64,000 nucleotides of DNA from Rhodoplanes azumiensis (GTDB lineage: Bacteria > Pseudomonadota > Alphaproteobacteria > Rhizobiales > Xanthobacteraceae). Below the pieces are notes generated by a model that was given only the letters and a program-made list of their open reading frames with translations, had not been told where the DNA came from and made no database searches. The position numbers were made by a program, and so were the translations under genes. The first letter of the stretch is position 1. The number at the start of each line of letters is the position of its first letter. The stretch spans positions 62,001 through 126,000 of the forward strand of contig NZ_JBHUIW010000018.1 of assembly GCF_042682915.1 (NCBI RefSeq). The letters are read 5' to 3'. Of the stretch, positions 29,565 to 37,362 are shown piece by piece.

Positions 29565-30095
29565 TCAGTCCCGCGGAAAGAGGCCCGCACGAGCAAGCCG
29601 CTCGTTGTCGGCGTCGCCAGGGGAAATGCTGCCTTTGCCGAGCCATGCCTGTTCGGTGCGGATATCTAGGTACTTCTCGCGCACGTACTCGGCCAAGAAG
29701 ATCAAAATTGTCCCGCGAAGAGACCGTGCAGCATCGCCCGGCGAATGCACCTCCTCGCCAATCGACCTCACTGTGACCTTACGGTTTTGATCAATATGCA
29801 GGAGTGACGTGACCTCTTCGCCTAACACGTCCTCAAGAGCACCCTTCAATGAAATAGAATCGAGATCAAGCCCACCAAAGAGAAGAAGATCGGCCTCAAT
29901 GCAAAGAACATCGCAGCATTTTACTATAAATGCGATCGGCAACGACACCTTTCCAGTCAAATAGTTTTGCACGGTTCTATACGGCAACCCGCTCTTTTCG
30001 CTCAACTCCCGGATCGTTACATCACGACGCTTCATCAAAACACGGATGCGCTCGGCAACCCGCTGATCCGACGTGTCTCGATCCGGCTTGAACAT
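29565..30095 (-). CDS. Phage repressor with XRE-type HTH
   Basis: 176-aa regulator. Residues about 15-70 form a helix-turn-helix (IRVLMKRRDVTIRELSEKSG ... YRTVQNYLTG), followed by a C-terminal helical region without a visible LexA-type peptidase. It is transcribed divergently from the Ner/Cro-like gene with a perfect palindromic operator between, which is the c-repressor position of Mu-like phages. Base composition is more AT-rich than the flanking chromosome. It probably maintains lysogeny by blocking the early promoter. Confidence 0.82.
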   Translation of the reverse strand: MFKPDRDTSDQRVAERIRVLMKRRDVTIRELSEKSGLPYRTVQNYLTGKVSLPIAFIVKCCDVLCIEADLLLFGGLDLDSISLKGALEDVLGEEVTSLLHIDQNRKVTVRSIGEEVHSPGDAARSLRGTILIFLAEYVREKYLDIRTEQAWLGKGSISPGDADNERLARAGLFPRD

Positions 30096-30097
30096 GC

Positions 30098-30126
30098 TTG
30101 ACCATGCACACGATCGTGTGCATTCT
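30098..30126 (+). promoter_or_regulatory. Early promoter and operator of the Mu-like element
   Basis: A perfect 20-bp palindrome ATGCACACGATCGTGTGCAT (30104-30123) fills the spacer of a sigma-70-like promoter: TTGACC at 30098-30103, 17-nt spacer, CATTCT at 30121-30126. A second inverted repeat CATGA ... TCATG spans 30133-30151. It sits exactly between repressor and Ner-like gene, so it is the expected repressor/Ner target. Confidence 0.6.
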
Positions 30127-30133
30127 CCGCTTC

Positions 30134-30373
30134 ATGATGCACCAAATCATGTACAAGCCCAAGCTCGCCGTCGTCGGCTCACCCGAGCTGTACAATATGG
30201 TGAGGGCGGCTTTCGTATCTCGCGGCACCTCGTTGAACGCGTGGTGTAAAGCAAATGGGCATAACCGGCAAACGGTCGAGCGCGCACTGAAAGGAGAAAG
30301 GTTCAACCCGCGATCTCTTGAGCTTCGCAGCAAAATAGTTGATGAATTATTCTGTTCGGAGAGCAATGCGTGA
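30134..30373 (+). CDS. Small Ner/Cro-like DNA-binding protein
   Basis: 79 aa from the ATG at 30134; ATGs at 30137 and 30149 are alternatives. The core SLNAWCKANGHNRQTVERAL is a helix-turn-helix like Mu Ner/Nlp proteins. Its stop TGA overlaps the next start (TGATG), so it is coupled to the transposase gene. Likely role: negative regulator of the early or repressor promoter at the start of the lytic programme. Confidence 0.75.
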   Translation: MMHQIMYKPKLAVVGSPELYNMVRAAFVSRGTSLNAWCKANGHNRQTVERALKGERFNPRSLELRSKIVDELFCSESNA

Positions 30374-32391
30374 TGGCTTACATCACGTCGAGACAGCTTT
30401 CCGAGGTCGCTGGGGTAACGCAGCGCGCGTGTAAGAAAGCACTACGGGCCGCGCTCAACTTCGGAACACCCTGGCGCGAAGCGCACCTGTCTGTCCGATT
30501 CTGTCATGGGGCGAAAGGCGGAGGTCGCTCTGGGGCTTCTTACGAAGTTCTTCTCTCATCTCTGCCGGTCGATATCCAACAGGCTTGGAAGGCCCTTCAA
30601 ACCCGCTCCAAAGCCTCGTCTGCGCCCGCCCTTCGTGACGATCGGCCCGGCCTCGCGTCGTACCGGCTGCACCTGATTCAGCCCGCCCTGGTCCATCCTC
30701 CCCGAAGCAGGGAGCGGGCCGCGGCGGTCCGGACGATCGCCGAGACGACGCGCATCGGGCCGGACGGCCAGCCGCTCCCGCAGTCCCTTTCCACCAAGAC
30801 GGTCCAGCGGTGGATCGCCGCCTATGAAGCGCAGGGCGTCGCCGGCCTGATGCCGCGCGCTCGGCGCGACAAGGGCGAGCGCCGGGTGGTGATCTCTCAG
30901 GCGTGGTTCGCCAAGGCGCGCGCGTACCTCCACTCCGTAGCCGTCGCCCGGATCGACGACGAGCTGCGGGCCTATGTCCGATCGATGCACGCTGCGGGTG
31001 AGACACCCGGGCGCATTCTGTTCCGCACCGGCATGAAGCTCCGGGAGCTGTCGGCCGCCGCCGGCATGCCGGTCGACGAGATGAACAAGGCGGTGTTCTC
31101 GGTGCCGCGGGTCTACGTGGTCAACGAGCGGCTGTGGCGCAAGATCGCGACGCGCGACCGCGATGCCAAGGCGTGGCACGACTTGCGGCCGTCGATGATC
31201 CGGAAGCTCGCCGAGCGGCCGACCGAGTTCGACATCGACGCGATGCACTTCGACCACACGGTCCGGCGCCCGGACGGCACCGTGGCGTATCCGAAGGCGA
31301 TCGTGGCGATGTGCCGTGCGACGCACCGGCTGTTTGTCGTGCCGTTCCTGCTCGACCAGCGCGAAGGTCTTCGTCAGCAGCACGTCGCGCTCTTCATCGA
31401 AGCACTGCTCGACCAATGGGGCACCCCGGACCGTTTGACGATCGACAACGGCGGCGAGTTCGGAGCGGTGCCCGATCTCTCCGACCTCCTGCAGATCGTC
31501 TCACAGGTCCATTCCGCGAACGGCCGCCGGCCGGTGATCCACGCCCAGCCCTACAATGCGCGGGCCAAGGTGGTCGAGAACGGCATCGGCGTGCTGCAAC
31601 GGGTGTGGCTCGCCGGCCTGCCCGGCCACGTCGGAAACAACCGGATCAACAAGAAGACGCAGAAGGTCGGCCGCCCGACCACGCCTTTCCCGGGCAGCTT
31701 CGACCTCTTCTGTGACATCGTCCAGATGCGGGTGCGCGAGTACAACGCAGCCCCGCAGCGCGGCAAGCTCAAGGGGCGCTCGCCGGACGAAGCCTACCAA
31801 GCGCACATCGATGCCGGGTTCATGATCGCCAAGGTGGACCGCGCGTCACTGATGCTCGCCTTCTCGACTCGCGACGAGGCTTCGGTCGGCAAGTTCGGCA
31901 TCAAGGTCAACGGCCAATACTGGACGTGCAAGGAACTTCGCTACCGCTCCGGCGAGAAGATCGGTGTTCTCAAGGGGCGCTTCCACGACTGGCCGCTGGT
32001 TCCCCTGTTCGATCTCAACGACGAGCGCACGATCATCGGCTACGCCGAGCCGAACAAAGAGGCAGACGGCAACGATCCGGCGAACGCCCGAAAGCAGAAG
32101 CAGGGCGAGCGCTCGTTCAACGCGCGGCCTCGCGAGCTGGCCAAGGTCGCACGACCGGCCGACCTGATCGCCGACACGAAGGAGTCTGCCGCCGCGCTGC
32201 CGCCGGCCGTCGAGGCGCCAGTGTCCGGGATCATCGTGCCGAACCCGCAAGCCGGCGAGATCATCGCCGAGATGGTCAAGTCCCCCCGTGAACGGCGCTC
32301 CAGTCAAGCCCGGAAGGCTCAGGCCGAGCACAAGCGCGAGGTGGAGAAGTCCGCGAAGTTCACCCGTCTGCTCCTCGGAGGAAAGACATGA
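30373..32391 (+). CDS. MuA-type DDE transposase
   Basis: 672-aa transposase of the Mu A family. An N-terminal winged-helix Mu DNA-binding domain (SRQLSEVAGVTQRACKKAL) is followed by helix-turn-helix end-binding segments, a DDE catalytic core and a C-terminal MuB-interaction region rich in basic residues. The catalytic acids are probably Asp289 (DIDAMHFD), Asp358 (TIDNGGEFG) and Glu402 (KVVENGIG), spaced as in MuA. The ATG at 30373 overlaps the preceding TGA; a GTG at 30370 is possible. All catalytic residues are present, so the enzyme may be active. Confidence 0.93.
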   Translation: MAYITSRQLSEVAGVTQRACKKALRAALNFGTPWREAHLSVRFCHGAKGGGRSGASYEVLLSSLPVDIQQAWKALQTRSKASSAPALRDDRPGLASYRLHLIQPALVHPPRSRERAAAVRTIAETTRIGPDGQPLPQSLSTKTVQRWIAAYEAQGVAGLMPRARRDKGERRVVISQAWFAKARAYLHSVAVARIDDELRAYVRSMHAAGETPGRILFRTGMKLRELSAAAGMPVDEMNKAVFSVPRVYVVNERLWRKIATRDRDAKAWHDLRPSMIRKLAERPTEFDIDAMHFDHTVRRPDGTVAYPKAIVAMCRATHRLFVVPFLLDQREGLRQQHVALFIEALLDQWGTPDRLTIDNGGEFGAVPDLSDLLQIVSQVHSANGRRPVIHAQPYNARAKVVENGIGVLQRVWLAGLPGHVGNNRINKKTQKVGRPTTPFPGSFDLFCDIVQMRVREYNAAPQRGKLKGRSPDEAYQAHIDAGFMIAKVDRASLMLAFSTRDEASVGKFGIKVNGQYWTCKELRYRSGEKIGVLKGRFHDWPLVPLFDLNDERTIIGYAEPNKEADGNDPANARKQKQGERSFNARPRELAKVARPADLIADTKESAAALPPAVEAPVSGIIVPNPQAGEIIAEMVKSPRERRSSQARKAQAEHKREVEKSAKFTRLLLGGKT

Positions 32392-33125
32392 TCGAGGTTC
32401 CGTACGTTGAAATCTCCACTGCCCGATTGATCCGCGAGCGAATCGAGCTGGCCCGCGCCACAGGCGAGAATGTCGCCATCACGGGCGCGGCCGGCGTCGG
32501 AAAGACGTGGGCCTTGGAGAACTACGTCGCATCGACGCGCAAGGCGTATTTCTTCAGCGTCTCTGCCGCGCTCGGAAAGTCCGCGGGCGCTCTGTTCGGC
32601 CTGATCTGCGAAGAGATCGGATACTCGAAGGAGGTCAGCCCGGCCGCGACGCTCCGGTGGATCAGGTCGCATTTTCACAACTATTGTTACGACCACCAAG
32701 CGGTCCTGATCTTCGACGAGGCTCAGAACATCAAGCTCGCGACGCTCCGCGACCTCCTCACCATCACCGATGAGCGTCAGTCCGGCGTCACCATTGTTTT
32801 TTCGGGGAACGAACACGTCCTGAAGGTGGTCAACGCTGCCAAGCATGGGTTCGAGCAGATCGGCCGCCGCATCCAGTTCCGGCTCAACGTCAACTGCATC
32901 ACGCACGAGGACGCCGATCTCGTCGCCGGAGCGTTCGGCGTGACCGACAAGGCGAGCCTCCGGATGCTCCGGGAGATCGGAGACGGCGCGCACATCGCGG
33001 GTGTCGTCACGGTTCTCAAGCTCGCTCACCAGCTCGCGGGCGAAGGCAGCGCGATCGAGACCAGCCACATCCGCAGCGCCATCGAGCTTTTCCCGCAATA
33101 CCAGTCGACCCTCTGTGGCGCGTAA
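32388..33125 (+). CDS. MuB-type transposition AAA+ ATPase
   Basis: 245-aa AAA+ ATPase that captures target DNA and activates the transposase. Walker A GAAGVGKT lies at residues 33-40, Walker B VLIFDEAQN at about 106-114, and a sensor-like IVFSGNE follows. Compared with Mu B (312 aa) it lacks most of the N-terminal HTH domain, as in several Mu relatives. The ATGA overlap with the transposase stop indicates translational coupling. Confidence 0.92.
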   Translation: MIEVPYVEISTARLIRERIELARATGENVAITGAAGVGKTWALENYVASTRKAYFFSVSAALGKSAGALFGLICEEIGYSKEVSPAATLRWIRSHFHNYCYDHQAVLIFDEAQNIKLATLRDLLTITDERQSGVTIVFSGNEHVLKVVNAAKHGFEQIGRRIQFRLNVNCITHEDADLVAGAFGVTDKASLRMLREIGDGAHIAGVVTVLKLAHQLAGEGSAIETSHIRSAIELFPQYQSTLCGA

Positions 33126-33184
33126 CCCCGCCCGCCTTCTGTACCTCACCGCGTTCCCTTCACCTCTTCGACCGAGTCTCTGCA

Positions 33185-33520
33185 ATGACTGATCCGAACG
33201 TTTTTGCCCTCGACATCGACCGGCTCCGGCCGGAACAGGTTCCGTTGGTCGCCGGCATGTCCCTCGAACACGCCGTCGGAGCTGTGCAGCACCACCGCAG
33301 CTTCAACGAGATGGCAGGGCAGTATGCCAAAGCCGTCGCCAGCCATCTTCCGCCGGAGAACGAGGGACTGACGGTCCAGAAGGCGAACGAGCTGAAGGTC
33401 GCGATCGTCAACCTCGCCAACCTCCTGGATGCGTATAACCAGATCGTGGAAGAGGGTTTCATGAAGTTCGCTTCCGAGCTGTCGATCGCGGTGGCCGAGA
33501 CGGGGGAGACGAAGCAATGA
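33185..33520 (+). CDS. Small early-region phage protein, unknown
   Basis: 111-aa acidic, helical protein with no recognised family. It lies in the Mu early region between B and GemA, where such phages keep small semi-essential genes. The ATG at 33185 lies 59 nt after MuB, and the stop overlaps the next start (ATGA). Confidence 0.65.
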   Translation: MTDPNVFALDIDRLRPEQVPLVAGMSLEHAVGAVQHHRSFNEMAGQYAKAVASHLPPENEGLTVQKANELKVAIVNLANLLDAYNQIVEEGFMKFASELSIAVAETGETKQ

Positions 33521-33942
33521 ACGCCACAGCCCCCAAGAGGCCACTCGCCGAGCAGATGCCGTTCCAGCACCGCATGTCGGCGGAGGAGACCGTGGCGGCG
33601 CTGAGGACCGACGCCATGGAAGCCGCCGAGAAGCGGCACGCGGCCGAGATCGCCGCGCACCTGAAGCGTACCTACGGGGTCGACCGGCCCCGCGAGACAG
33701 CCGAGCGGGTCCAGTGGGAGCTTCTCGCCCTCACGACCTTCGCGCATGCCGCCCATGTCGCGCACCAACAGCGGGAGCCCGGAAAGGACGACCCCCTCGG
33801 GGGCTACGACTGGGAACCGATGATGGTGGCGATCCTGCCCCGCATGAAGAGGCTGATCGACAAGTCGTTCTTCGTCATCGACGCCTTGCCGGTGGGCGAC
33901 GAGGGCGAAGCGGCCGACCGGCCGGCGCAGAGGCGGGCCTGA
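33517..33942 (+). CDS. Early-region phage protein, unknown
   Basis: 141 aa, helical and charged (EAAEKRHAAEIAAHLKRTYG), with a central hydrophobic LLALTTFAHAAHVAHQ segment. It overlaps the preceding stop by four bases and is followed after 2 nt by the next gene, so it belongs to the same operon. No function assigned. Confidence 0.65.
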   Translation: MNATAPKRPLAEQMPFQHRMSAEETVAALRTDAMEAAEKRHAAEIAAHLKRTYGVDRPRETAERVQWELLALTTFAHAAHVAHQQREPGKDDPLGGYDWEPMMVAILPRMKRLIDKSFFVIDALPVGDEGEAADRPAQRRA

Positions 33943-33944
33943 CC

Positions 33945-34241
33945 ATGCGGACCGCGAGGGACGAACGCGAGGGCGAAGAGCGCCGCGACGAGCTGCGGGA
34001 GCTGAGGGACCAGATCTTGGCCATGTCCGCCTTCGCGGCGCTCGCCTACGAGGTCGGACGCCGGGACGAGGTCATCGACCGGCTTCCGCAATCCGTTCAT
34101 TGGGCGGCTCGCAGCGAGTGGGCTCCGCTCGCCGCGGCCTGCATGCGGATGATCTCGGAGACGGCGGACGGGATGACGACGCTCATCGAGCATCCGGACC
34201 CCGACGGCGTCGCCGGGGCCGCGGCGGAGGGCACGCCGTGA
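33945..34241 (+). CDS. Small early-region phage protein, unknown
   Basis: 98 aa with a strongly charged N-terminus (DEREGEERRDELRELRDQI) and a Met/Ala-rich middle. Its stop TGA overlaps the GemA ATG (TGATG), supporting that both are expressed. No family recognised. Confidence 0.6.
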   Translation: MRTARDEREGEERRDELRELRDQILAMSAFAALAYEVGRRDEVIDRLPQSVHWAARSEWAPLAAACMRMISETADGMTTLIEHPDPDGVAGAAAEGTP

Positions 34242-34666
34242 TGACGCGCGAGCAGCTCGCCCTGGTCGGCATGGTCAAGAAGCACCTCGCCAAGACGCAG
34301 GGCTGGGACGAGGACATGTACCGGCTGATGCTGCGCCAGCTCGGCGGGGTCGACAGCGCGAAGGATCTGGACGAGACGGGCTTCGCCCAGATCATGGAGT
34401 ATGCCGCCTCCTGGGGGTTCCGCTCCGACTGGCGGGAGCGGACTTTCGGGCGGCGGCCCGGCATGGCGACGCCGCGGCAGGTCGACCTGATCCGCGACCT
34501 GTGGCGGGAGTTCAAGGGGGCCGACGACGATGCCGGCCTCGACCGGTGGCTCGACCGCAGCTTCGGCGTCTCGGCGCTGCGGTTCGCCACCCCGGAGGTC
34601 GCCGCCAAGGCGATCAACGGCCTCAAGGCGATGAACAAGCGCAAGGCCGCGAAGGCTGCGGGATAG
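34241..34666 (+). CDS. gemA: GemA (Mu gp16-like) regulatory protein
   Basis: 141-aa protein of the Mu GemA family. LVGMVKKHLAKTQGWDEDMY near the N-terminus and GMATPRQVDLIRDLWREF in the middle are the family's two landmarks. In Mu, GemA modulates host gene expression and DNA topology. Position after the early genes matches Mu. A 13-bp-stem hairpin lies about 85 nt downstream. Confidence 0.85.
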   Translation: MTREQLALVGMVKKHLAKTQGWDEDMYRLMLRQLGGVDSAKDLDETGFAQIMEYAASWGFRSDWRERTFGRRPGMATPRQVDLIRDLWREFKGADDDAGLDRWLDRSFGVSALRFATPEVAAKAINGLKAMNKRKAAKAAG

Positions 34667-34751
34667 GTGCGGCGACCGGGGGGGCGTGACGTCCCCGCGC
34701 CCACGAAGGGCGGGTCCACATGGCTCGGCGCCGCGGGGCCAGGATACAGCA

Positions 34752-34782
34752 GAGGGCGGGATCCTGCGAGGATCCCGCCCTC
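34752..34782. terminator. Strong hairpin closing the early operon
   Basis: Perfect 13-bp stem GAGGGCGGGATCC/GGATCCCGCCCTC with loop TGCGA. It lies between gemA and the convergent small gene at 34903. It has no T-run, but its symmetry and its position between convergent genes suggest a two-way transcription block. Confidence 0.55.
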
Positions 34783-34902
34783 GCCATTCGAGGGGCAGGA
34801 TCGGCCGGATCTGCCCGAGCCGCCAGGAAGCCCGTAGAGCACCGCGGACGGCCTGCCGCCACCACCCCCGCCCCCTCCCCCGTTTCGCTTTCAATACCCC
34901 CT

Positions 34903-35181
34903 TCAACGCCGGACCTCGGGGCAGTCCGGAGGCGCATCCTCGCCCGCGGGGTCGTCAGGCTCCGGTTTTCGCCCCGACCGGGGCGGCGGCGCCCCGCCGA
35001 GCCGCCAGCGCCGGGGGCGCTCGCCACGGGCCGCCTGCTCGGCGCGCAGCCGCTCGAAATCGGCGCGGTCCTCGTCGCCGAGGAGCTCGATCGAGCCGTC
35101 GATCGCGCCCTCTGGCGGCTCACCCGAGAATTCGTATACGATGACCTGGTCTTTTCCGGGTGGCTTCGAAGCGCCGTTCAT
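34903..35181 (-). CDS. Small minus-strand protein inside the Mu-like element
   Basis: 92-aa protein, the only rightward-module gene on the opposite strand. AGGAGG lies 7 nt upstream of the ATG at 35181, an unusually clear ribosome-binding site. The sequence is VIVYEFSGEPPEGAIDGSIE, then an Arg/Pro-rich acidic-tail region. No family recognised. An inverted-repeat operator (35199-35214) sits just upstream. It may be a cargo or regulatory gene rather than a structural phage gene. Confidence 0.6.
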   Translation of the reverse strand: MNGASKPPGKDQVIVYEFSGEPPEGAIDGSIELLGDEDRADFERLRAEQAARGERPRRWRLGGAPPPRSGRKPEPDDPAGEDAPPDCPEVRR

Positions 35182-35198
35182 GGCCCGCCTCCTGTGAT

Positions 35199-35214
35199 GC
35201 TGACACCTGTCAGC
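35199..35214. promoter_or_regulatory. Inverted-repeat operator candidate
   Basis: GCTGACA-CC-TGTCAGC, a 7-bp perfect inverted repeat. A further CCTGTCAC copy follows at 219-226 of the same kilobase (35219-35226). It lies between the small minus-strand gene and the rightward capsid gene, so it could control either. Confidence 0.5.
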
Positions 35215-35381
35215 GACCCCTGTCACCTAACAGCATTGCATAGTGGATCGCAGAGCGCCGAGAGCGCCGACGAAAGCCTGTGCCGTGTCCGTCGAGGTTG
35301 GCTCCGAGGCGGAAGAGCGGCACCCGAGGCGGGCGCCATGCCGCGGCGCCCGCCTCCCCTTCCCTCACGCGCGAGACCACG

Positions 35382-36347
35382 ATGGCCCCGAACCGTCCCT
35401 TTACCGTCGACCCGGCTCTCACCGCCGTCGCGGTCGGCTACCGCAACCCGGACTACACGCTGATCGCGTCGCAGGTGCTGCCCTACGTCCCCGTGCCGGA
35501 GGAGCGGTTCAAGTACACGGTCTATCCGATCAGCGAGAGCTTCAACGTCCCCGAGGATCTGCAGGTCGGCCGCATGGGGCAGGTCACTCGGGTGGAGTTC
35601 ACGGCCGAGCAGGCGACCGCCGAGGTGGACGACTGGGGCGTCGACAACATCGTCCCGCAGACGGACATCGACGCGGCGGCGCGGCAGCGCGCGGCCGGCA
35701 CCGGCAACTACGATCCGCGCGCCCGCGCCGTGGAAGGGCTCACGGACATGATCGACCTCGCCCACGAGGTCCGGACCGCCCGGCTGGTGTTCAATGCGGC
35801 GAGCTATGCGGCGGGCCGCAAGGTCACGCTGTCCGGCACGTCGCGGCTCTCCGACTACACCAATAGCGACCCGTTCGGCGTCTTCGACGCTGCGATGAGC
35901 GGCACGCTGGTGTTCAAGCCCAACACGGCCGTGTTCGGCAACGATGCGTGGTCGAAGATCCGCGCGCACCCCCACTTGGTCAACGCGATCCGCGGCACCC
36001 TGATGAACAAGGGCCGCATCACGCCGGAAGAGTTCGCCACGCTGTTCGGCCTGCGCAAGGTGCTGATCGGCGAGGGGTGGATCAACGTCGCCCGGAAGGG
36101 CCACGATCCGATCCTGACGAACGTGTGGGGCAAGCACGCGGCTTTCCTGCACCTCTCCACTTCTCCGACCACCGAACGGACCGTGACGTTCGGCTACACG
36201 GCGCGGCTCGGCACGCGCCTGTCCGGCAGCTATCAGGACTCCAGCATCGGTCTGAAGGGCGCGACGATCATCCGCGTCGGTGAGCAGGCCAAGGAGCTGA
36301 TCATCGCGCCGGACGTCGGCTACTTCATCGAAAACATCGTCGCCTGA
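35382..36347 (+). CDS. Phage major capsid protein
   Basis: 321-aa HK97-fold-type major head protein as found in Mu-like phages of the B3/BcepMu kind. Features include VGYRNPDYTLIASQVLPYVP near the N-terminus, a central ARLVFNAASYAAGRKVTLSG, and a C-terminal APDVGYFIENIVA. The length is normal, and the ATG at 35382 follows GCGAGACCACG. In Mu the protease/scaffold precedes the capsid gene; here it follows. Confidence 0.8.
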   Translation: MAPNRPFTVDPALTAVAVGYRNPDYTLIASQVLPYVPVPEERFKYTVYPISESFNVPEDLQVGRMGQVTRVEFTAEQATAEVDDWGVDNIVPQTDIDAAARQRAAGTGNYDPRARAVEGLTDMIDLAHEVRTARLVFNAASYAAGRKVTLSGTSRLSDYTNSDPFGVFDAAMSGTLVFKPNTAVFGNDAWSKIRAHPHLVNAIRGTLMNKGRITPEEFATLFGLRKVLIGEGWINVARKGHDPILTNVWGKHAAFLHLSTSPTTERTVTFGYTARLGTRLSGSYQDSSIGLKGATIIRVGEQAKELIIAPDVGYFIENIVA

Positions 36348-36355
36348 GCGGTGCG

Positions 36356-36757
36356 ATGGCCGACCCACGCCTTCCTGGAATTCTGGCAGAGATCGCCGAG
36401 GTGGCCGGCGTCGATACCGCGCTGGCGATCGCGAAGGCGAAAGGCGGCCGCCGGGCCTCGTTTCCGGTACAAGCCGACGACGATCATTGGCTGGTGAAGA
36501 CCGTGGGCCGGGAGGCGGCCGATGCGATCTGCAAGCACTTCAGGATCATGTCGGCAAGCGGCAGGTTGAGCAGCTGCTTCAGCGACGTACCAATTCCGAA
36601 GGGATACACGGCCATCATCGCCGTCGCGCGCGCCCGGCTCGAAGAGGCGCTGGCGGAGGGCAAGTCGGCGTCCGAAGCCGCGAGGATCTCCGGCATGACG
36701 GAGCGGACCGTCTTTCGCGCACGCGCCCGATTGTCAGGACGGACGAAATCCAAATGA
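36356..36757 (+). CDS. Mor-family transcriptional activator
   Basis: 133-aa activator of the Mu Mor/C family. The N-terminal dimerisation part is LPGILAEIAEVAGVDTALAI and DDHWLVKTVG. A C-terminal HTH follows (SASEAARISGMTERTVFRAR). In Mu, Mor switches on the middle promoter and lies before the late genes; here it sits after the capsid gene and overlaps the I-like gene by 4 nt. Confidence 0.8.
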   Translation: MADPRLPGILAEIAEVAGVDTALAIAKAKGGRRASFPVQADDDHWLVKTVGREAADAICKHFRIMSASGRLSSCFSDVPIPKGYTAIIAVARARLEEALAEGKSASEAARISGMTERTVFRARARLSGRTKSK

Positions 36758-37362
36758 GCCGCTCGCCTCTGTCAGCTCCGAACCTCGCCCTCGGCGTCGT
36801 GACGCTCGACGTGGCCACGGCCGGCATACCACCCGCGTGGGTGAAGGTCGCGCCGCGCGGCCCGGTGACGACGCGCGACGGACGAGCTTATCAGTTCGAC
36901 CCGGAGGCGCTCGCCGCCCGCTTCGCAGCGGACGGCATCGATATCCCGGTCGACCTCGATCACGCCATCGCTCGCAAGACGCTGTTCGGAGAACGCGCCG
37001 ATGCGGTCGGGTGGGTGAAGGAGCTGCAGGCCCGCGCGGACGGTCTCTACGCCCGCGTGGAGTGGCTGGCCGCAGCGACCGCCGCGCTCGCCGCACGGAC
37101 CCATCGGTTCATCAGCCCCACCTTCAAGCACGACGACAAGGGCACGGCGACGTGGCTGCACTCGATCGCGCTCGTCGCCGCGCCCGCCCTGTCCATGCCG
37201 GCGCTCGCCGCCGCGATCGGCGGCACGGCACCGGCGCCGCGAGACCCGGTGATGCTGGCCGCGGCGGCCCGTGACTTCCAGACCTCCGAAGCGGCAGCGG
37301 GGCGGCCGATCTGCTTCGCCGATGCCGTCGTGGCTCTGTGCGGTGGAAGCATCGATCCATGA
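36754..37362 (+). CDS. Mu gpI-like head protease/scaffold, short form
   Basis: 202-aa protein matching the N-terminal protease part of the Mu I family: TTRDGRAYQFDPEALAARF, IPVDLDHAIARK and HRFISPTFKHDDKG ... SIALVAAPAL. Mu gpI is about 360 aa, so the C-terminal scaffold (gpZ-like) region is missing. Overlaps of 4 nt with both neighbours suggest it is still translated as part of the operon. Confidence 0.7.
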   Translation: MSRSPLSAPNLALGVVTLDVATAGIPPAWVKVAPRGPVTTRDGRAYQFDPEALAARFAADGIDIPVDLDHAIARKTLFGERADAVGWVKELQARADGLYARVEWLAAATAALAARTHRFISPTFKHDDKGTATWLHSIALVAAPALSMPALAAAIGGTAPAPRDPVMLAAAARDFQTSEAAAGRPICFADAVVALCGGSIDP

